NCBI GenBank assembly: GCA_963791625.1 | Contig: CAWBTA010000006.1 | Location: 434,001-498,000, forward strand | Origin: JANMCE01 sp963791625 | Lineage (GTDB): Bacteria > Actinomycetota > Acidimicrobiia > Acidimicrobiales > Ilumatobacteraceae | DNA: 64,000 nucleotides | Direction of reading: 5' to 3' | Shown: piece by piece, positions 9,597 to 18,023 of the stretch | How positions within the stretch are numbered: position 1 is the stretch's first letter | How the letters are laid out: every line of letters begins with the position of its first letter | Program-made: the position numbers and the translations under genes | The notes under the pieces: generated by a model | What the model saw: only the letters and a program-made list of their open reading frames with translations | Told to the model about the DNA's origin: nothing | Databases searched by the model: none

Positions 9597-10274
9597 ATGA
9601 TCAAGCTCGATAACGTCACCAAGGTCTACAACAACGAAGTCCTGGCTCTCCGGGACGCCTCTTTCGAGGTCGCCAAGGGAGAGTTCGTCTTTCTTGTGGG
9701 CACCTCGGGCTCCGGAAAAAGCACGCTGTTGCGGCTCATCAACCGTGAGGAAGCGGCCGACCGCGGCGAAGTCTGGGTGGCCGGTGGAAACATCAACAAC
9801 CTGTCGTCTCGCGACGTGCCGAAGCTTCGTCGCAAGATGGGCAACGTCTTCCAGGACTACAAGCTGCTGCTCAACAAGACGGTGTTCGAAAACGTTGCCT
9901 TTGCCCTCGAGGTGATCGGCAGCCCGAAGCACGTCATCCGTCAACAGGTTCCGGCCATTCTTGAACTGGTCGGTCTGGCCGGCAAGCAGGAACGCTTCCC
10001 CAACCAACTCTCGGGCGGCGAGCAGCAGCGTGTGTCCATCGCCCGCGCCTTCGTGAACCGGCCGCTCATCCTCCTCGCCGATGAGCCCACCGGTAACCTC
10101 GACCCAGCGACGGGCGAGGGCATTATGCGACTGCTTGATCGCATCAACAAGACCGGCACCACCGTGGTGATGGCCACCCATGACCGCAACATCGTTAACA
10201 TGATGCGCCGCCGCGTGATCGAGCTTGATCGCGGCATCATCATTCGTGACCAGGCCCGAGGGGTGTACGAGTAA
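9597..10274 (+). CDS. ftsE: Cell division ATP-binding protein FtsE
   Basis: This is a 225-aa ABC ATPase, which with FtsX forms the complex controlling peptidoglycan hydrolases at the septum. Walker A GTSGSGKST is at residues 35-43, the signature LSGGEQQR at 138-145, and Walker B ILLADEPTGNLD follows. Family proteins begin at M-I-K/R-L-DNVTKVY, so ATG 9597 was chosen over an in-frame ATG at 9519. A TAGGGT box at 9547-9552 could give a leader of about 40 nt. The stop codon abuts the ftsX start (TAA-ATG), indicating translational coupling. Confidence 0.95.
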   Translation: MIKLDNVTKVYNNEVLALRDASFEVAKGEFVFLVGTSGSGKSTLLRLINREEAADRGEVWVAGGNINNLSSRDVPKLRRKMGNVFQDYKLLLNKTVFENVAFALEVIGSPKHVIRQQVPAILELVGLAGKQERFPNQLSGGEQQRVSIARAFVNRPLILLADEPTGNLDPATGEGIMRLLDRINKTGTTVVMATHDRNIVNMMRRRVIELDRGIIIRDQARGVYE

Positions 10275-11186
10275 ATGTTCTCCCGTATTGGTTACATCGT
10301 TCGTGAGACGTTGGCGAACCTCACTCGCAACCTCACGCTGACCATCGCGTCGTTGCTTACGGTCATCGTGTCGTTGTCGTTCGTCGGCTTCGTGTTCCTC
10401 ATCCAGGACGCCGTCGGCAACCAGCTCGGCACATGGAAAGACGGCGTCGAAGTCTCGGTCTTCATGAACCCCGACGCCTCTCCCGATCAGATCGAAGGCG
10501 TACGGCGAGCGCTCGAGCCTTCCGAAAACTCACTCATCAGATCGTCGCGCTACGTCAACGCGGCCGACGCCCTCGTCGAAATCAAGAAGCTCTTCCCCAG
10601 TACACCGGAGATGACCGACCTGTTTTCCAAGGACGGTCAGGGTGTGCCCACCTCGTTCCGCATCAAGCCGACCTCCACCGAGTCGACCGTGATCAGCTCG
10701 ATCACCAGCACGTTTCGAACGATGCCGGGCGTGTCGATCGTGCGGTCTGCCGATCAGGCCATTGCGTTCATTCGCAAGATCTCCAGCTTCGCTCGCTGGG
10801 GGCTTGGCGTCGGTGCGGTCAGCCTGCTTGCGGCCGCGGTCCTGCTGATCTGGAACACCATTCGCACCGCTATGTTTGCCCGCCGTCGAGAGATCGAAGT
10901 GATGAAACTGGTCGGTGCCACCAACTGGTTCATTCGCTGGCCGTTCATAATCGAAGGCATGGTGCAGGGTCTGCTGGGCGCGGCTATTGCCTGCGGCTTG
11001 GTGTGGACCGGCAAGAATCTGTGGCGCTCAAAGGTGATCGGGTCGTTCGGTTCGCAGTTGAATTTCGACACGCTGCAGGCGACCGCGAGCCAGTTCCGCA
11101 ATGTGATCATTCTGCTGTTGGTGATTGGTGCCGTCGCCGGGTCGGTGGCATCGGCCATTGCATCCAGCCGCTTCCTCGACGTCTAA
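10275..11186 (+). CDS. ftsX: Cell division permease-like protein FtsX
   Basis: This 303-aa protein has a short cytoplasmic N-terminus, a first membrane helix (about residues 22-45), a large extracytoplasmic loop containing VEVSVFMNPDAS, and three C-terminal helices with the MFARRREIEVMKLVGATNWFIRWPF segment of FtsX. It transmits FtsE ATPase cycles to cell wall hydrolases outside the membrane. It begins immediately after the ftsE stop, and the globin gene begins immediately after its own stop (TAA-ATG), so ftsE-ftsX-glbO reads as one operon. No smpB or hydrolase gene follows, unlike the usual ftsEX-smpB order. Confidence 0.94.
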   Translation: MFSRIGYIVRETLANLTRNLTLTIASLLTVIVSLSFVGFVFLIQDAVGNQLGTWKDGVEVSVFMNPDASPDQIEGVRRALEPSENSLIRSSRYVNAADALVEIKKLFPSTPEMTDLFSKDGQGVPTSFRIKPTSTESTVISSITSTFRTMPGVSIVRSADQAIAFIRKISSFARWGLGVGAVSLLAAAVLLIWNTIRTAMFARRREIEVMKLVGATNWFIRWPFIIEGMVQGLLGAAIACGLVWTGKNLWRSKVIGSFGSQLNFDTLQATASQFRNVIILLLVIGAVAGSVASAIASSRFLDV

Positions 11187-11579
11187 ATGACCGAGGCCAC
11201 CCTCTACGAAGCGGTCGGCGGCATGCCGTTCTTCGTCACGCTGGTCGACGGCTTCTATGCCCGGGTTGCTGTCGATCCCGTGCTGCTCGCGCTCTACCCG
11301 GAAAAGGTCGACCTGGCTCCGGCGCGGGAACGACTCACCTTGTTTCTGGCTCAGTACTGGGGCGGGCCCACGACCTACAGCGACGCCCGGGGCCACCCGC
11401 GGCTGCGCATGCGACACGGACCGTTTCGTATTGGGACGGTCGAGCGGGACCATTGGCTGATGGCGATGGATGACGCACTGAACGAACTGGCGCCGGCCGA
11501 CGACATTCGGGCCAGGCTCGACGCCTACTTCGTGATGGCTGCTGATGCCATGCGCAACGTGGAGGAAGCTACGCCGTAA
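11187..11579 (+). CDS. glbO: Group II truncated haemoglobin (trHbO type)
   Basis: This 130-aa protein matches actinobacterial GlbO closely in pattern: LYEAVGGMPFFVTLVDGFYARVA at the N-terminus, LTLFLAQYWGGPTTYSDARGHPRLRMRH in the middle with the proximal haem histidine in RMRH, and IGTVERDHWLMAMDDAL near the end. Such globins bind O2 and CO and are linked to oxidative or nitrosative stress and membrane respiration. It is coupled to ftsX by an adjacent stop and start. Its last 11 bp overlap the convergent SGNH hydrolase gene. Cotranscription of a globin with ftsEX is unusual. Confidence 0.93.
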   Translation: MTEATLYEAVGGMPFFVTLVDGFYARVAVDPVLLALYPEKVDLAPARERLTLFLAQYWGGPTTYSDARGHPRLRMRHGPFRIGTVERDHWLMAMDDALNELAPADDIRARLDAYFVMAADAMRNVEEATP

Positions 11580-12738
11580 GGGCTCTGGCCTTTGCCATCA
11601 CCAGCTTGGCCAGGCGGTCGTAGCCGGTGTCGGTGAAGTGCACGCCGTCGTTCGAGCGGCACAGCACCTGCGAGCTGCCTTCGTCATGGCAGTACGGGTC
11701 GTAGCCACCTTCGGGTGAGCCGACCTCGGCTCGCAAGTCGATGTAGGTGGTGTTGTGATGTCGCGTGGCTTCGTCACGAATGATGCCGTCGATGACCTTG
11801 AGCTTGGTATCGAGCGTTCCTTGACGCACGGGGGGCAGTCCGATCCACAACAACCGCACCGTGCTCTGATCGGCCCGCGCCATGAGCGCAGCTACACGGC
11901 GGCGATACTCGTTGGCCCATCCTGGTGTGCCGAACCCAACGGTGTCGCCGGTCGTCTCCATGTCCTGATCATCGTTGGCGCCCAGTAGCACGATGGCCAC
12001 ATTGATCTTGGTGTGGGTAATGGCGAGATCGATGGTGCTCGACCAGTCGAAGACATCGGGGCGGGCCAGGCCGGTGGAGATGACACCCTTGCCACTGACG
12101 GTTGATTTGGCATCGTCGCCCGCGAGTCGTTCGAGAGAACGCCCGAAGCCCTGGGAAAGCGAATCACCGCCGTACCAGTAGGCAATGGGCTGGTTGGCCG
12201 CGAACAGCGGCTTCGGTGCGACCGTCGTCGTGGTGGCCGGCGCAACAGTGGTGGTTGGCGCAACCGAGGGAGGGCTCGACAGCCAGGTGACCGCAGGGCT
12301 GTGGTTAGCCGAAACAGTCGTGGGTGCTGAGCGGTCTTCGGGCCTGCGAGCGGTGGCGGCGGTAACCGCAGGTGGAACAAATGGAGTGGCCGACGAAGTC
12401 TCGAAGGCCGGCGGCAAGGTGATGTTGGATCGGGCGTCGGGAATACCTCGCACGCGCTCGATGGCCCGCCCGGGCTGGTCGGTACCGAGGGCGCGGCTTA
12501 TGCCGCGTACTCCGTCAGTCAGCACGACGGCCACTTCGCGATGGGTGCCGAGCGGTTGGCGTTGGGCCAGGCGCTGCAGGTCAGACGCGTTCAGAAGCGT
12601 CGAACCCAGGTACGCAACCACGCCGACTGCCACCACATCTACGGCGGTCAGCGTGCGCCGAGTCCGACGACGGCGAACCGGCGCGGCCGCAGAAACCTCG
12701 GCGGCGGTGTCGGTAAGCGTCGGCAGGATGTCGGTCAT
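11569..12738 (-). CDS. Membrane-anchored SGNH/GDSL hydrolase
   Basis: This is a 389-aa protein with a basic N-terminus, one membrane helix (about residues 31-48) and a long Pro/Thr/Ala-rich spacer with runs of Thr to about residue 180, then an SGNH hydrolase domain. Block I is GGDSLSQGFG (nucleophile Ser about 193), an Asn block is GANDDQ, and the C-terminal block is SNDGVHFTDTGYDRLA with the Asp-His pair. This architecture puts the esterase outside the membrane, possibly acting on cell wall polysaccharide acyl groups; the substrate is unknown. It resembles DUF459-type enzymes. I chose ATG 12738 for its GTGGGGA ribosome site; GTG 12750 is also possible. Confidence 0.82.
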   Translation of the reverse strand: MTDILPTLTDTAAEVSAAAPVRRRRTRRTLTAVDVVAVGVVAYLGSTLLNASDLQRLAQRQPLGTHREVAVVLTDGVRGISRALGTDQPGRAIERVRGIPDARSNITLPPAFETSSATPFVPPAVTAATARRPEDRSAPTTVSANHSPAVTWLSSPPSVAPTTTVAPATTTTVAPKPLFAANQPIAYWYGGDSLSQGFGRSLERLAGDDAKSTVSGKGVISTGLARPDVFDWSSTIDLAITHTKINVAIVLLGANDDQDMETTGDTVGFGTPGWANEYRRRVAALMARADQSTVRLLWIGLPPVRQGTLDTKLKVIDGIIRDEATRHHNTTYIDLRAEVGSPEGGYDPYCHDEGSSQVLCRSNDGVHFTDTGYDRLAKLVMAKARALTA

Positions 12739-12824
12739 GCGGTTCCCCACGATGGGTAGGAGAGCGCGCCACGTAGCGCGATCCGCCCGCGGCTGTTCAT
12801 ACTAGCCAGGAATCGCCTGGTGGG

Positions 12825-12837
12825 TAACCTTCGGCCG
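12825..12837 (+). promoter_or_regulatory. Putative leaderless -10 box for the MFS gene
   Basis: TAACCT (12825-12830) lies 7 nt before GTG 12838, the spacing seen at other leaderless starts in this window. It is the reason for preferring that start. Confidence 0.4.
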
Positions 12838-14061
12838 GTGCCCAGCCTGATGCCGCCGGAGACCACACCTGACGCTCGGTTGCTGCTGGCCACCCGAGGC
12901 CTGCGGGCCTTTATGGACGGTCTGGTGTCCACCATTTTGTCGTCCTACCTGCTGTTGCTCGGCTTCGGCGGCCGTCAAGTAGGCGTGATCGTCACTGCCA
13001 CCATGCTCGGATCAGCAGCGCTGACGCTGCTGGTCGGACTGCGTGGTCATCGCATCGACCGACGCACGCTGTTGCTTCTGGTGGCCGGATTGATGATCGC
13101 AACGGGTCTCTTGCTGAGCGTGGTGACCGCGTTCTGGGGGGTCTTGATCATCGCAACAGTCGGCACCATGAACCCGTCCTCTGGCGATGTCAGCGTGTTC
13201 CTGCCGACCGAACAGGCGCTCTTGCCGATGACCGTGTCCGACCGTCAACGTACCGCGCTCTACGGCCGATACAGCCTGGTCGGCTTCGGTGTCGCCGCGC
13301 TTGGAGCACTGGCTGCCGGGTTGCCCGAAGCCGCAAGCCATCGCGGCTGGGTGTCATTGAAGCGAGCCGACCAACTCGTGTTCGTGCTCTACGCGTTGGT
13401 TGGTCTGGGCGTCCTGCTTCTCTACCGGCGACTGTCACCGGCCATCGAACCGCCAGGTGATCGTCAGCGCACCGCGCTCGGGCCGTCTCGCGCCATGGTG
13501 TATCGGCTCGCGGCCGTGTTCAGCCTTGACTCCTTCGGTGGTGGATTCGTGGTGCAGTCACTCGTTGCGCTTTGGCTGTTCCGTCGCTTCAATCTGTCGG
13601 TCGCGACCGCCGGGCTGATCTTCTTCTGGTCCGGGCTGCTCTCTGGGTTCTCCGCGTTGGTAGCCGTGAAACTCGCAGGAAGGATCGGCCTGGTGCGCAC
13701 CATGGTGTTCACACACCTTCCCGCCAATGGCTTTCTGATCCTCACTGCTTTCATGCCGAAGGTCTGGATGGCCGTCGCGTGCCTGCTGATCCGCGGCGCG
13801 CTGTCACAGATGGATGTCCCCGCCCGCACGAGTTTCGTGATGGCTGTCGTCACACCAGAGGAACGCCCCGCAGCCGCGAGCGTCACCAACGTACCGCGCA
13901 GCCTCGCCTCGGCGTTAGCGCCGTCGGCCGCTGGGTGGATGCTTGACCACTCCCGCTTCGGCTGGCCCCTCATCATCGGAGGCGGCCTCAAAGCCATCTA
14001 CGACCTCGTGATGTTGGCGTTGTTTCGCAACGTGCGACCCCCCGAAGAAGTCCCTGCGTAG
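12838..14061 (+). CDS. Major facilitator superfamily transporter
   Basis: This protein of about 407 aa has around 12 hydrophobic helices and an MFS-like cytoplasmic loop (GLRGHRIDRRTLLL). A second half begins near residue 215 and contains another cytoplasmic motif, PARTSFVMAVVTPEERPAAAS, as found in drug/proton antiporter-like carriers. Substrate and direction cannot be read from the sequence. The start is uncertain among GTG 12820, GTG 12838 and ATG 12850. The downstream PuuD-like gene begins 11 bp later, and its -10 box overlaps this stop codon, so the two may be partly cotranscribed. Confidence 0.82.
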   Translation: MPSLMPPETTPDARLLLATRGLRAFMDGLVSTILSSYLLLLGFGGRQVGVIVTATMLGSAALTLLVGLRGHRIDRRTLLLLVAGLMIATGLLLSVVTAFWGVLIIATVGTMNPSSGDVSVFLPTEQALLPMTVSDRQRTALYGRYSLVGFGVAALGALAAGLPEAASHRGWVSLKRADQLVFVLYALVGLGVLLLYRRLSPAIEPPGDRQRTALGPSRAMVYRLAAVFSLDSFGGGFVVQSLVALWLFRRFNLSVATAGLIFFWSGLLSGFSALVAVKLAGRIGLVRTMVFTHLPANGFLILTAFMPKVWMAVACLLIRGALSQMDVPARTSFVMAVVTPEERPAAASVTNVPRSLASALAPSAAGWMLDHSRFGWPLIIGGGLKAIYDLVMLALFRNVRPPEEVPA

Positions 14062-14071
14062 ACTTGTTGTC
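14059..14071 (+). promoter_or_regulatory. -10 box built on the MFS stop codon
   Basis: TAGACT at 14059-14064 uses the TAG stop of the MFS gene as its first three bases and lies 7 nt before the GTG start at 14072. It would give a leaderless mRNA. Confidence 0.45.
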
Positions 14072-14758
14072 GTGAGTCCGCTCGTTCTGATCGTCGGCCG
14101 AGTATCCGCGCAAGCATCGGGCGTGCGAGGCGAGGCCTACGCGGCAGGGCAGCGGTACTTCCAGGGGATCGCCCGCGCCGGTGGTACGCCCGTCATGCTG
14201 CCACCGATCATCTCGCTCGTGAGCGATGTGAAAGAGATCCTCCGTCGTTTTGACGGCGTCGTGCTGCACGGTGGCGGTGATGTTGACCCGCTGCGCTACG
14301 GACAAGAACCTCAGACCGACAAGTTGTACGGCATTCTGGCCGAGCACGACGAAGTCGAAATCGCGGTCGCCCGCGCCGCGGTGGAAGCCGACGTGGTGAT
14401 GCTCGCCATCTGCCGCGGTATGCAGGTGTTGAACGTCGCCATGGGCGGCACCCTGCATCAAGACATCGGTGGCGGAACCCACTCATACTCGCACCATGCG
14501 GTGGACCTGGCTCCGACATCGCGTCTCGCGGCGGCTATGGGCCAGCGGGTGATGGCCGGTCATTGCGTGCATCATCAAACCATCGACCGGGTCGCGGCTG
14601 GACTCGAGGTTGTCGGGACGACTGCCGATGGTCTCATTCACGCGGCCGAGGTGACCGGCTCGACATGGGCGGTCGCCACCCAGTGGCACCCCGAAGACAC
14701 CGCGGAGGTCGACAGCCAGCAGCAAGCCCTGTTCAACGCGCTCATCGCCCAGGCGTGA
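14072..14758 (+). CDS. PuuD-like class I glutamine amidotransferase (peptidase C26)
   Basis: This 228-aa enzyme has the triad of gamma-glutamyl-gamma-aminobutyrate hydrolases: Cys114 in AICRGMQVLN, His206 and Glu208 in QWHPEDTA. HGGGDVDPLRYG near residue 70 is also typical of PuuD. The family removes glutamate from gamma-glutamyl-GABA in polyamine breakdown, though some members act on other gamma-glutamyl compounds. A second copy lies at 59443-60183. The GTG start is supported by the -10 box 7 nt upstream and by the N-terminal PLVLIVGR, which aligns with the family. Its 3' end faces the precorrin-2 dehydrogenase gene with a 61-bp gap in which I see no clear hairpin. Confidence 0.87.
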   Translation: MSPLVLIVGRVSAQASGVRGEAYAAGQRYFQGIARAGGTPVMLPPIISLVSDVKEILRRFDGVVLHGGGDVDPLRYGQEPQTDKLYGILAEHDEVEIAVARAAVEADVVMLAICRGMQVLNVAMGGTLHQDIGGGTHSYSHHAVDLAPTSRLAAAMGQRVMAGHCVHHQTIDRVAAGLEVVGTTADGLIHAAEVTGSTWAVATQWHPEDTAEVDSQQQALFNALIAQA

Positions 14759-14819
14759 AGGTTCTGCAGTAGGTGATGTCGTAGATCGACACTGTGTACT
14801 GCCAAATCAGCGGCCAGGC

Positions 14820-15392
14820 TTAGGCCGGGCGTTTGGCGGCGCCGAGGAGTTGTTCGATTCGGGGTCGCCAATCGATGCCTTCTGTCGTCTTGCCCTGCTC
14901 ATGCAGGGCGGTGCGTTCGGCCAACAATTCCAGGGCGGCGTCGCCGACCTCGGGGCCGACGCTGTCGCCGATTCGATCGCGCAGCCAACCGGCCAGTGAT
15001 GGGCTGGCGCCTCCCGTCGACACCGCGATCGTCACCGGGCCGCGGCGAATCAGCGCGGGAAGGATGAACGAACAGTTCTCCGGATCATCGGCCGAGTTCA
15101 CCCACTGACCTGCAGCCCGCGCTTCTTCCGCCACGAGGGCATTGACCGAACGCACGTCGGTAGCCGTCATGATCAGCTGGAAACCCGCCCCGTCACCGGG
15201 CTGGTAGGCCCGTTCGATGATCTCGGCAACGCCGACCGCACGCATGTCGTCGGAGACCACCGGGGAGATGACGGTGACCCTCGCACCACACTCCACCAGG
15301 GGTTTTGCCTTCCGGCTTGCTACCACGCCGCCGCCGACAATAAGGATGCGAATGTCGGTCAGGTCAAGCATGACGGGATACAGGGAACTCAT
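14820..15392 (-). CDS. Precorrin-2 dehydrogenase / sirohydrochlorin ferrochelatase
   Basis: This 190-aa protein corresponds to the N-terminal part of CysG and to free-standing Met8/SirC-type enzymes. It makes siroheme from precorrin-2 by NAD-dependent oxidation, with iron insertion in bifunctional members. The Rossmann motif ILIVGGGVVASRKA is near residues 17-30, and the conserved SADDPENCSFILPA segment with its following ISTGGASPSLA-like stretch is present. Siroheme is the cofactor of the sulfite reductase encoded divergently across a 62-bp gap, and uroporphyrinogen methyltransferase lies beyond it, so the three genes form a siroheme/sulfite set. ATG 15392 is preferred over GTG 15410 because TACACT lies 6 nt upstream of it. 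Confidence 0.9.
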   Translation of the reverse strand: MSSLYPVMLDLTDIRILIVGGGVVASRKAKPLVECGARVTVISPVVSDDMRAVGVAEIIERAYQPGDGAGFQLIMTATDVRSVNALVAEEARAAGQWVNSADDPENCSFILPALIRRGPVTIAVSTGGASPSLAGWLRDRIGDSVGPEVGDAALELLAERTALHEQGKTTEGIDWRPRIEQLLGAAKRPA

Positions 15393-15454
15393 GCCACCAG
15401 TGTAATTCACCTAATAGTTGATCATATTAGTCGGGAATTGATTACACTGGTCCC
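15393..15454. promoter_or_regulatory. Mirror-image divergent leaderless promoter, siroheme/sulfite genes
   Basis: CCAGTGTAAT (15397-15406) and ATTACACTGG (15441-15450) are a perfect 10-bp inverted repeat. Each arm contains TACACT placed exactly 6 nt before an ATG: 15392 on the minus strand, 15455 on the plus strand. Between them lie AATTC/GAATT (15404-15408 and 15435-15439), CTAATA/TATTAG (15411-15416 and 15425-15430) and TGATCA at 15419-15424. The layout fits two leaderless promoters sharing a central operator. Confidence 0.65.
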
Positions 15455-17188
15455 ATGACCACTCCAGAGGAGATCAAGGCCGCCAGTCGACACCTGCGCG
15501 GCGCGATTCACGACGAGCTGGTGAATGGCACGCCCGAGTTCAGTCACGACTCGATCGTGCTGCTGAAGTTTCACGGCATCTACCAGCAAGATGACCGTGA
15601 TCAGCGTAGGGCTCGCGCCTCCAAGCGCCTGCCGCTCGACTACTCGTGCATGGTGCGCGCCGCGGTTCCGGGCGGTGTTATCACGCCGGCGCAGTGGTCG
15701 GCGCTCGACAAGGTCGCCGACCTCGCCGACGGGTCGCTGCGCCTGACGACTCGGCAGGGTGTGCAGTTCCATGTGGTCACCAAAGACTCGCTGCATGCGT
15801 TGGTGCACGGTATCAACGCCAGCCTGCTCACCACGCTTGCCGCGTGCGGTGACGTCGTGCGCAACACCATGGCCTGCCCCGCACCCCTGCCCGACGGACG
15901 CCAAGCCGTGCTGCAACCGGCCCTGGCCGACATCGTGCAGCGCTTCCGACCGCACACCACCAGCTACTGGGAGATCTGGGTCGACGGCGAAAGGGCCGTT
16001 ACCGCCGAGCCCCAACCCACCGATGTCGAGCCCGTCTACGGGGACACCTACCTGCCCCGAAAGTTCAAGATCGGTCTCGCCTGGCCCGGTGACAACTGTG
16101 TCGATGTGTACACCCAGGACTTCGGCGCAGTGCCCACGTTGTCCAACGGCACGACCGGGGAGTTGACCGGTTGGAACGTCCTGGTCGGCGGTGGCCTCGG
16201 CATGAGCCATGCCCGGGAGGAGGACACCTACCCTCGCCTCGCGTCCCCACTCGCCTGGGTCGCCCCCGAGCAATTGACCGATGTCGTGCAAGCCGTCATC
16301 ACCGTGCAACGTGACCATGGCAATCGCACCGACCGCGCCCGAGCGAGGCTGAAGTACCTGATCGACACCGAAGGTCTCGACTGGTTCCGCGCCCAAGTGG
16401 AAGCGCGCCTTGGCTACCCGCTGCAGGATCCGGTTGAGCTGCTGCCATGGACCGACACCGACGATCACCACGGCTGGTTCCAAAACGACTCCGGTACGTG
16501 GGCCCTCGGCGTTCCAGTTCCGTCCGGTCGCGTGCGGGACACCGACGAGTCGAAGTATCGAACCGCGCTACGCGAACTGATGGCCTCAGGGCTCGTGCAG
16601 GAGATGCGCGTGACGCCACGCCAGGACGTCATTCTCAACGGTGTCACGTCGTCGGCTCGCGGCAGGGTCGAGCAGATTTTGCATTCGTACGGTATTGCGC
16701 TCGCCGAAGACACCACCGCGTTTGCCCGGCTCGCCATTGGCTGCCCGGCACTCCCGACGTGCGGTCAAGCGTTGGGCGAAGCCGAGCGCGCGTTGCCGGG
16801 CATGATCGAGCACTTCGACAAGGCGATGGCCAACGCCGGCATCGGCGACGCTGCCATCCGCATGAACGTGACGGGATGTCCGAACGGTTGCGCCCGGCCC
16901 TATACGGCCGAGATCGGCATCGTCGGCCGCGGCAAGACCACCTACGACGTGTACCTCGGCGGCGCCGCCGGCGGCCAACGGCTGGGCGAGCGCGTGCGAG
17001 CCGATGTGCCGATTGGCGAACTCTCCAACCTTCTCTCGCCGGTCTTTCAGCAGTACGAGGCTGAGCGGACCGAGGGCGAGACCTTCGGCGATTTCTGCTA
17101 TCGCGTCGGCACCGACACCATCACGACCTGGCTTCCGACGCCTGTTCTTCGTCGGCGGGCCAAGCAGGTGGAAGAATCGACGGCGTGA
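15455..17188 (+). CDS. Assimilatory sulfite reductase (siroheme, 4Fe-4S)
   Basis: This 577-aa enzyme reduces sulfite to sulfide with six electrons. The 4Fe-4S/siroheme ligands are Cys430, Cys436, Cys475 and Cys479, giving C-x5-C-x38-C-x3-C. The N-terminal LKFHGIYQQDDRDQR segment and MNVTGCPNGCARPY are closer to CysI/Sir than to nitrite reductases. The duplicated ferredoxin-like halves and the RLTTRQGVQFHVV motif are also present. The electron donor, ferredoxin or a CysJ-like flavoprotein, is not encoded nearby. The start is supported by the promoter geometry at 15443-15455. The cobA-like methyltransferase overlaps its stop by GTGA and is therefore coupled. Confidence 0.92.
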   Translation: MTTPEEIKAASRHLRGAIHDELVNGTPEFSHDSIVLLKFHGIYQQDDRDQRRARASKRLPLDYSCMVRAAVPGGVITPAQWSALDKVADLADGSLRLTTRQGVQFHVVTKDSLHALVHGINASLLTTLAACGDVVRNTMACPAPLPDGRQAVLQPALADIVQRFRPHTTSYWEIWVDGERAVTAEPQPTDVEPVYGDTYLPRKFKIGLAWPGDNCVDVYTQDFGAVPTLSNGTTGELTGWNVLVGGGLGMSHAREEDTYPRLASPLAWVAPEQLTDVVQAVITVQRDHGNRTDRARARLKYLIDTEGLDWFRAQVEARLGYPLQDPVELLPWTDTDDHHGWFQNDSGTWALGVPVPSGRVRDTDESKYRTALRELMASGLVQEMRVTPRQDVILNGVTSSARGRVEQILHSYGIALAEDTTAFARLAIGCPALPTCGQALGEAERALPGMIEHFDKAMANAGIGDAAIRMNVTGCPNGCARPYTAEIGIVGRGKTTYDVYLGGAAGGQRLGERVRADVPIGELSNLLSPVFQQYEAERTEGETFGDFCYRVGTDTITTWLPTPVLRRRAKQVEESTA

Positions 17189-17913
17189 GTATCGCCCTTG
17201 TTGGTGCCGGACCAGGCTCCGCGGATCTGTTGACGCTGCGGGCCGCAAAGCTCCTGGCCACCGCAGAGGTGGTGGTGCACGACGCGCTCGTCGGCAGCGA
17301 GGTGCTTGCCCTGGTCGACTCGTCGGTCGAACTGATCGACGTCGGCAAGCGACCGGGTGAATCGGTGAAGCAGGAGTCCATCAACGAACTGCTCGTGGAA
17401 CTCGCCGGAACCGGCAAACGGGTGGTGCGCCTCAAAGGCGGCGACCCGTTCGTGTTCGGGCGTGGCGGAGAAGAAGCCATCGCGTTGGCCGAAGCCGGCT
17501 ACTCGTGTGAGATCGTGCCCGGCATCTCGTCTGCTGTGGCCGCGCCAGAAGTGGCGGGTATCCCGGTGACCCATCGTGGTGTGAGTCCGGCATTCACTGT
17601 CGTCACCGGCCATCGTCGCAACGGGGAGACCGAGGTCGACTGGGCGTCGTTGGCCAAGGTCGGCGGCACCATCGTGGTGCTCATGGGAGTGTCTGAGCGT
17701 GCCTCGATCGCCCACGGACTGCTGGCTGGCGGCCTGTCACCCGATACGCCGATTGCGTCGATTCGATCAGCGACAGGACCGACCCAGGAAGTCACGCGTG
17801 GCACCCTCGGCACACTCGCAGAGTTGCCGCTGAAATCACCGTCCGTCATGGTGATCGGCGCTGTCGCCAGTATGGACGTGCACGCACTCGCAGCGTGTGC
17901 GGTACGTCCGTAA
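17185..17913 (+). CDS. cobA: Uroporphyrinogen-III C-methyltransferase
   Basis: This 242-aa SAM-dependent methyltransferase converts uroporphyrinogen III to precorrin-2, the branch point to siroheme and cobalamin. VGAGPGSADLLTLRA at residues 6-20, RLKGGDPFVFGRGGEE and the PGISSAVAAPEVAGIPVTHR loop are the family signatures. It overlaps the sulfite reductase stop (GTG within GTGA), so siroheme supply is co-expressed with the enzyme that uses it. cobU and cobS for B12 lie far away at 43.6-44.9 kb. The C-terminus is slightly shorter than CysG because the dehydrogenase part is a separate gene at 14820-15392. Confidence 0.94.
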   Translation: MSIALVGAGPGSADLLTLRAAKLLATAEVVVHDALVGSEVLALVDSSVELIDVGKRPGESVKQESINELLVELAGTGKRVVRLKGGDPFVFGRGGEEAIALAEAGYSCEIVPGISSAVAAPEVAGIPVTHRGVSPAFTVVTGHRRNGETEVDWASLAKVGGTIVVLMGVSERASIAHGLLAGGLSPDTPIASIRSATGPTQEVTRGTLGTLAELPLKSPSVMVIGAVASMDVHALAACAVRP

Positions 17914-18023
17914 GAAGACCGTAAGAACGTCGCGGGCTGTCCGCTGTGAATTCGGCGACTCCACTAGCCTTCGCCGTTGTTTCGATGAACGGCGCGGGTC
18001 GTTCGTACGTAAAGGATTTTGCT

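Noticed and set aside
15422..16483. 353-codon minus-strand frame opposite sulfite reductase
   Set aside because: Its start would lie within the coding region and its end within the divergent promoter; no motif is visible.
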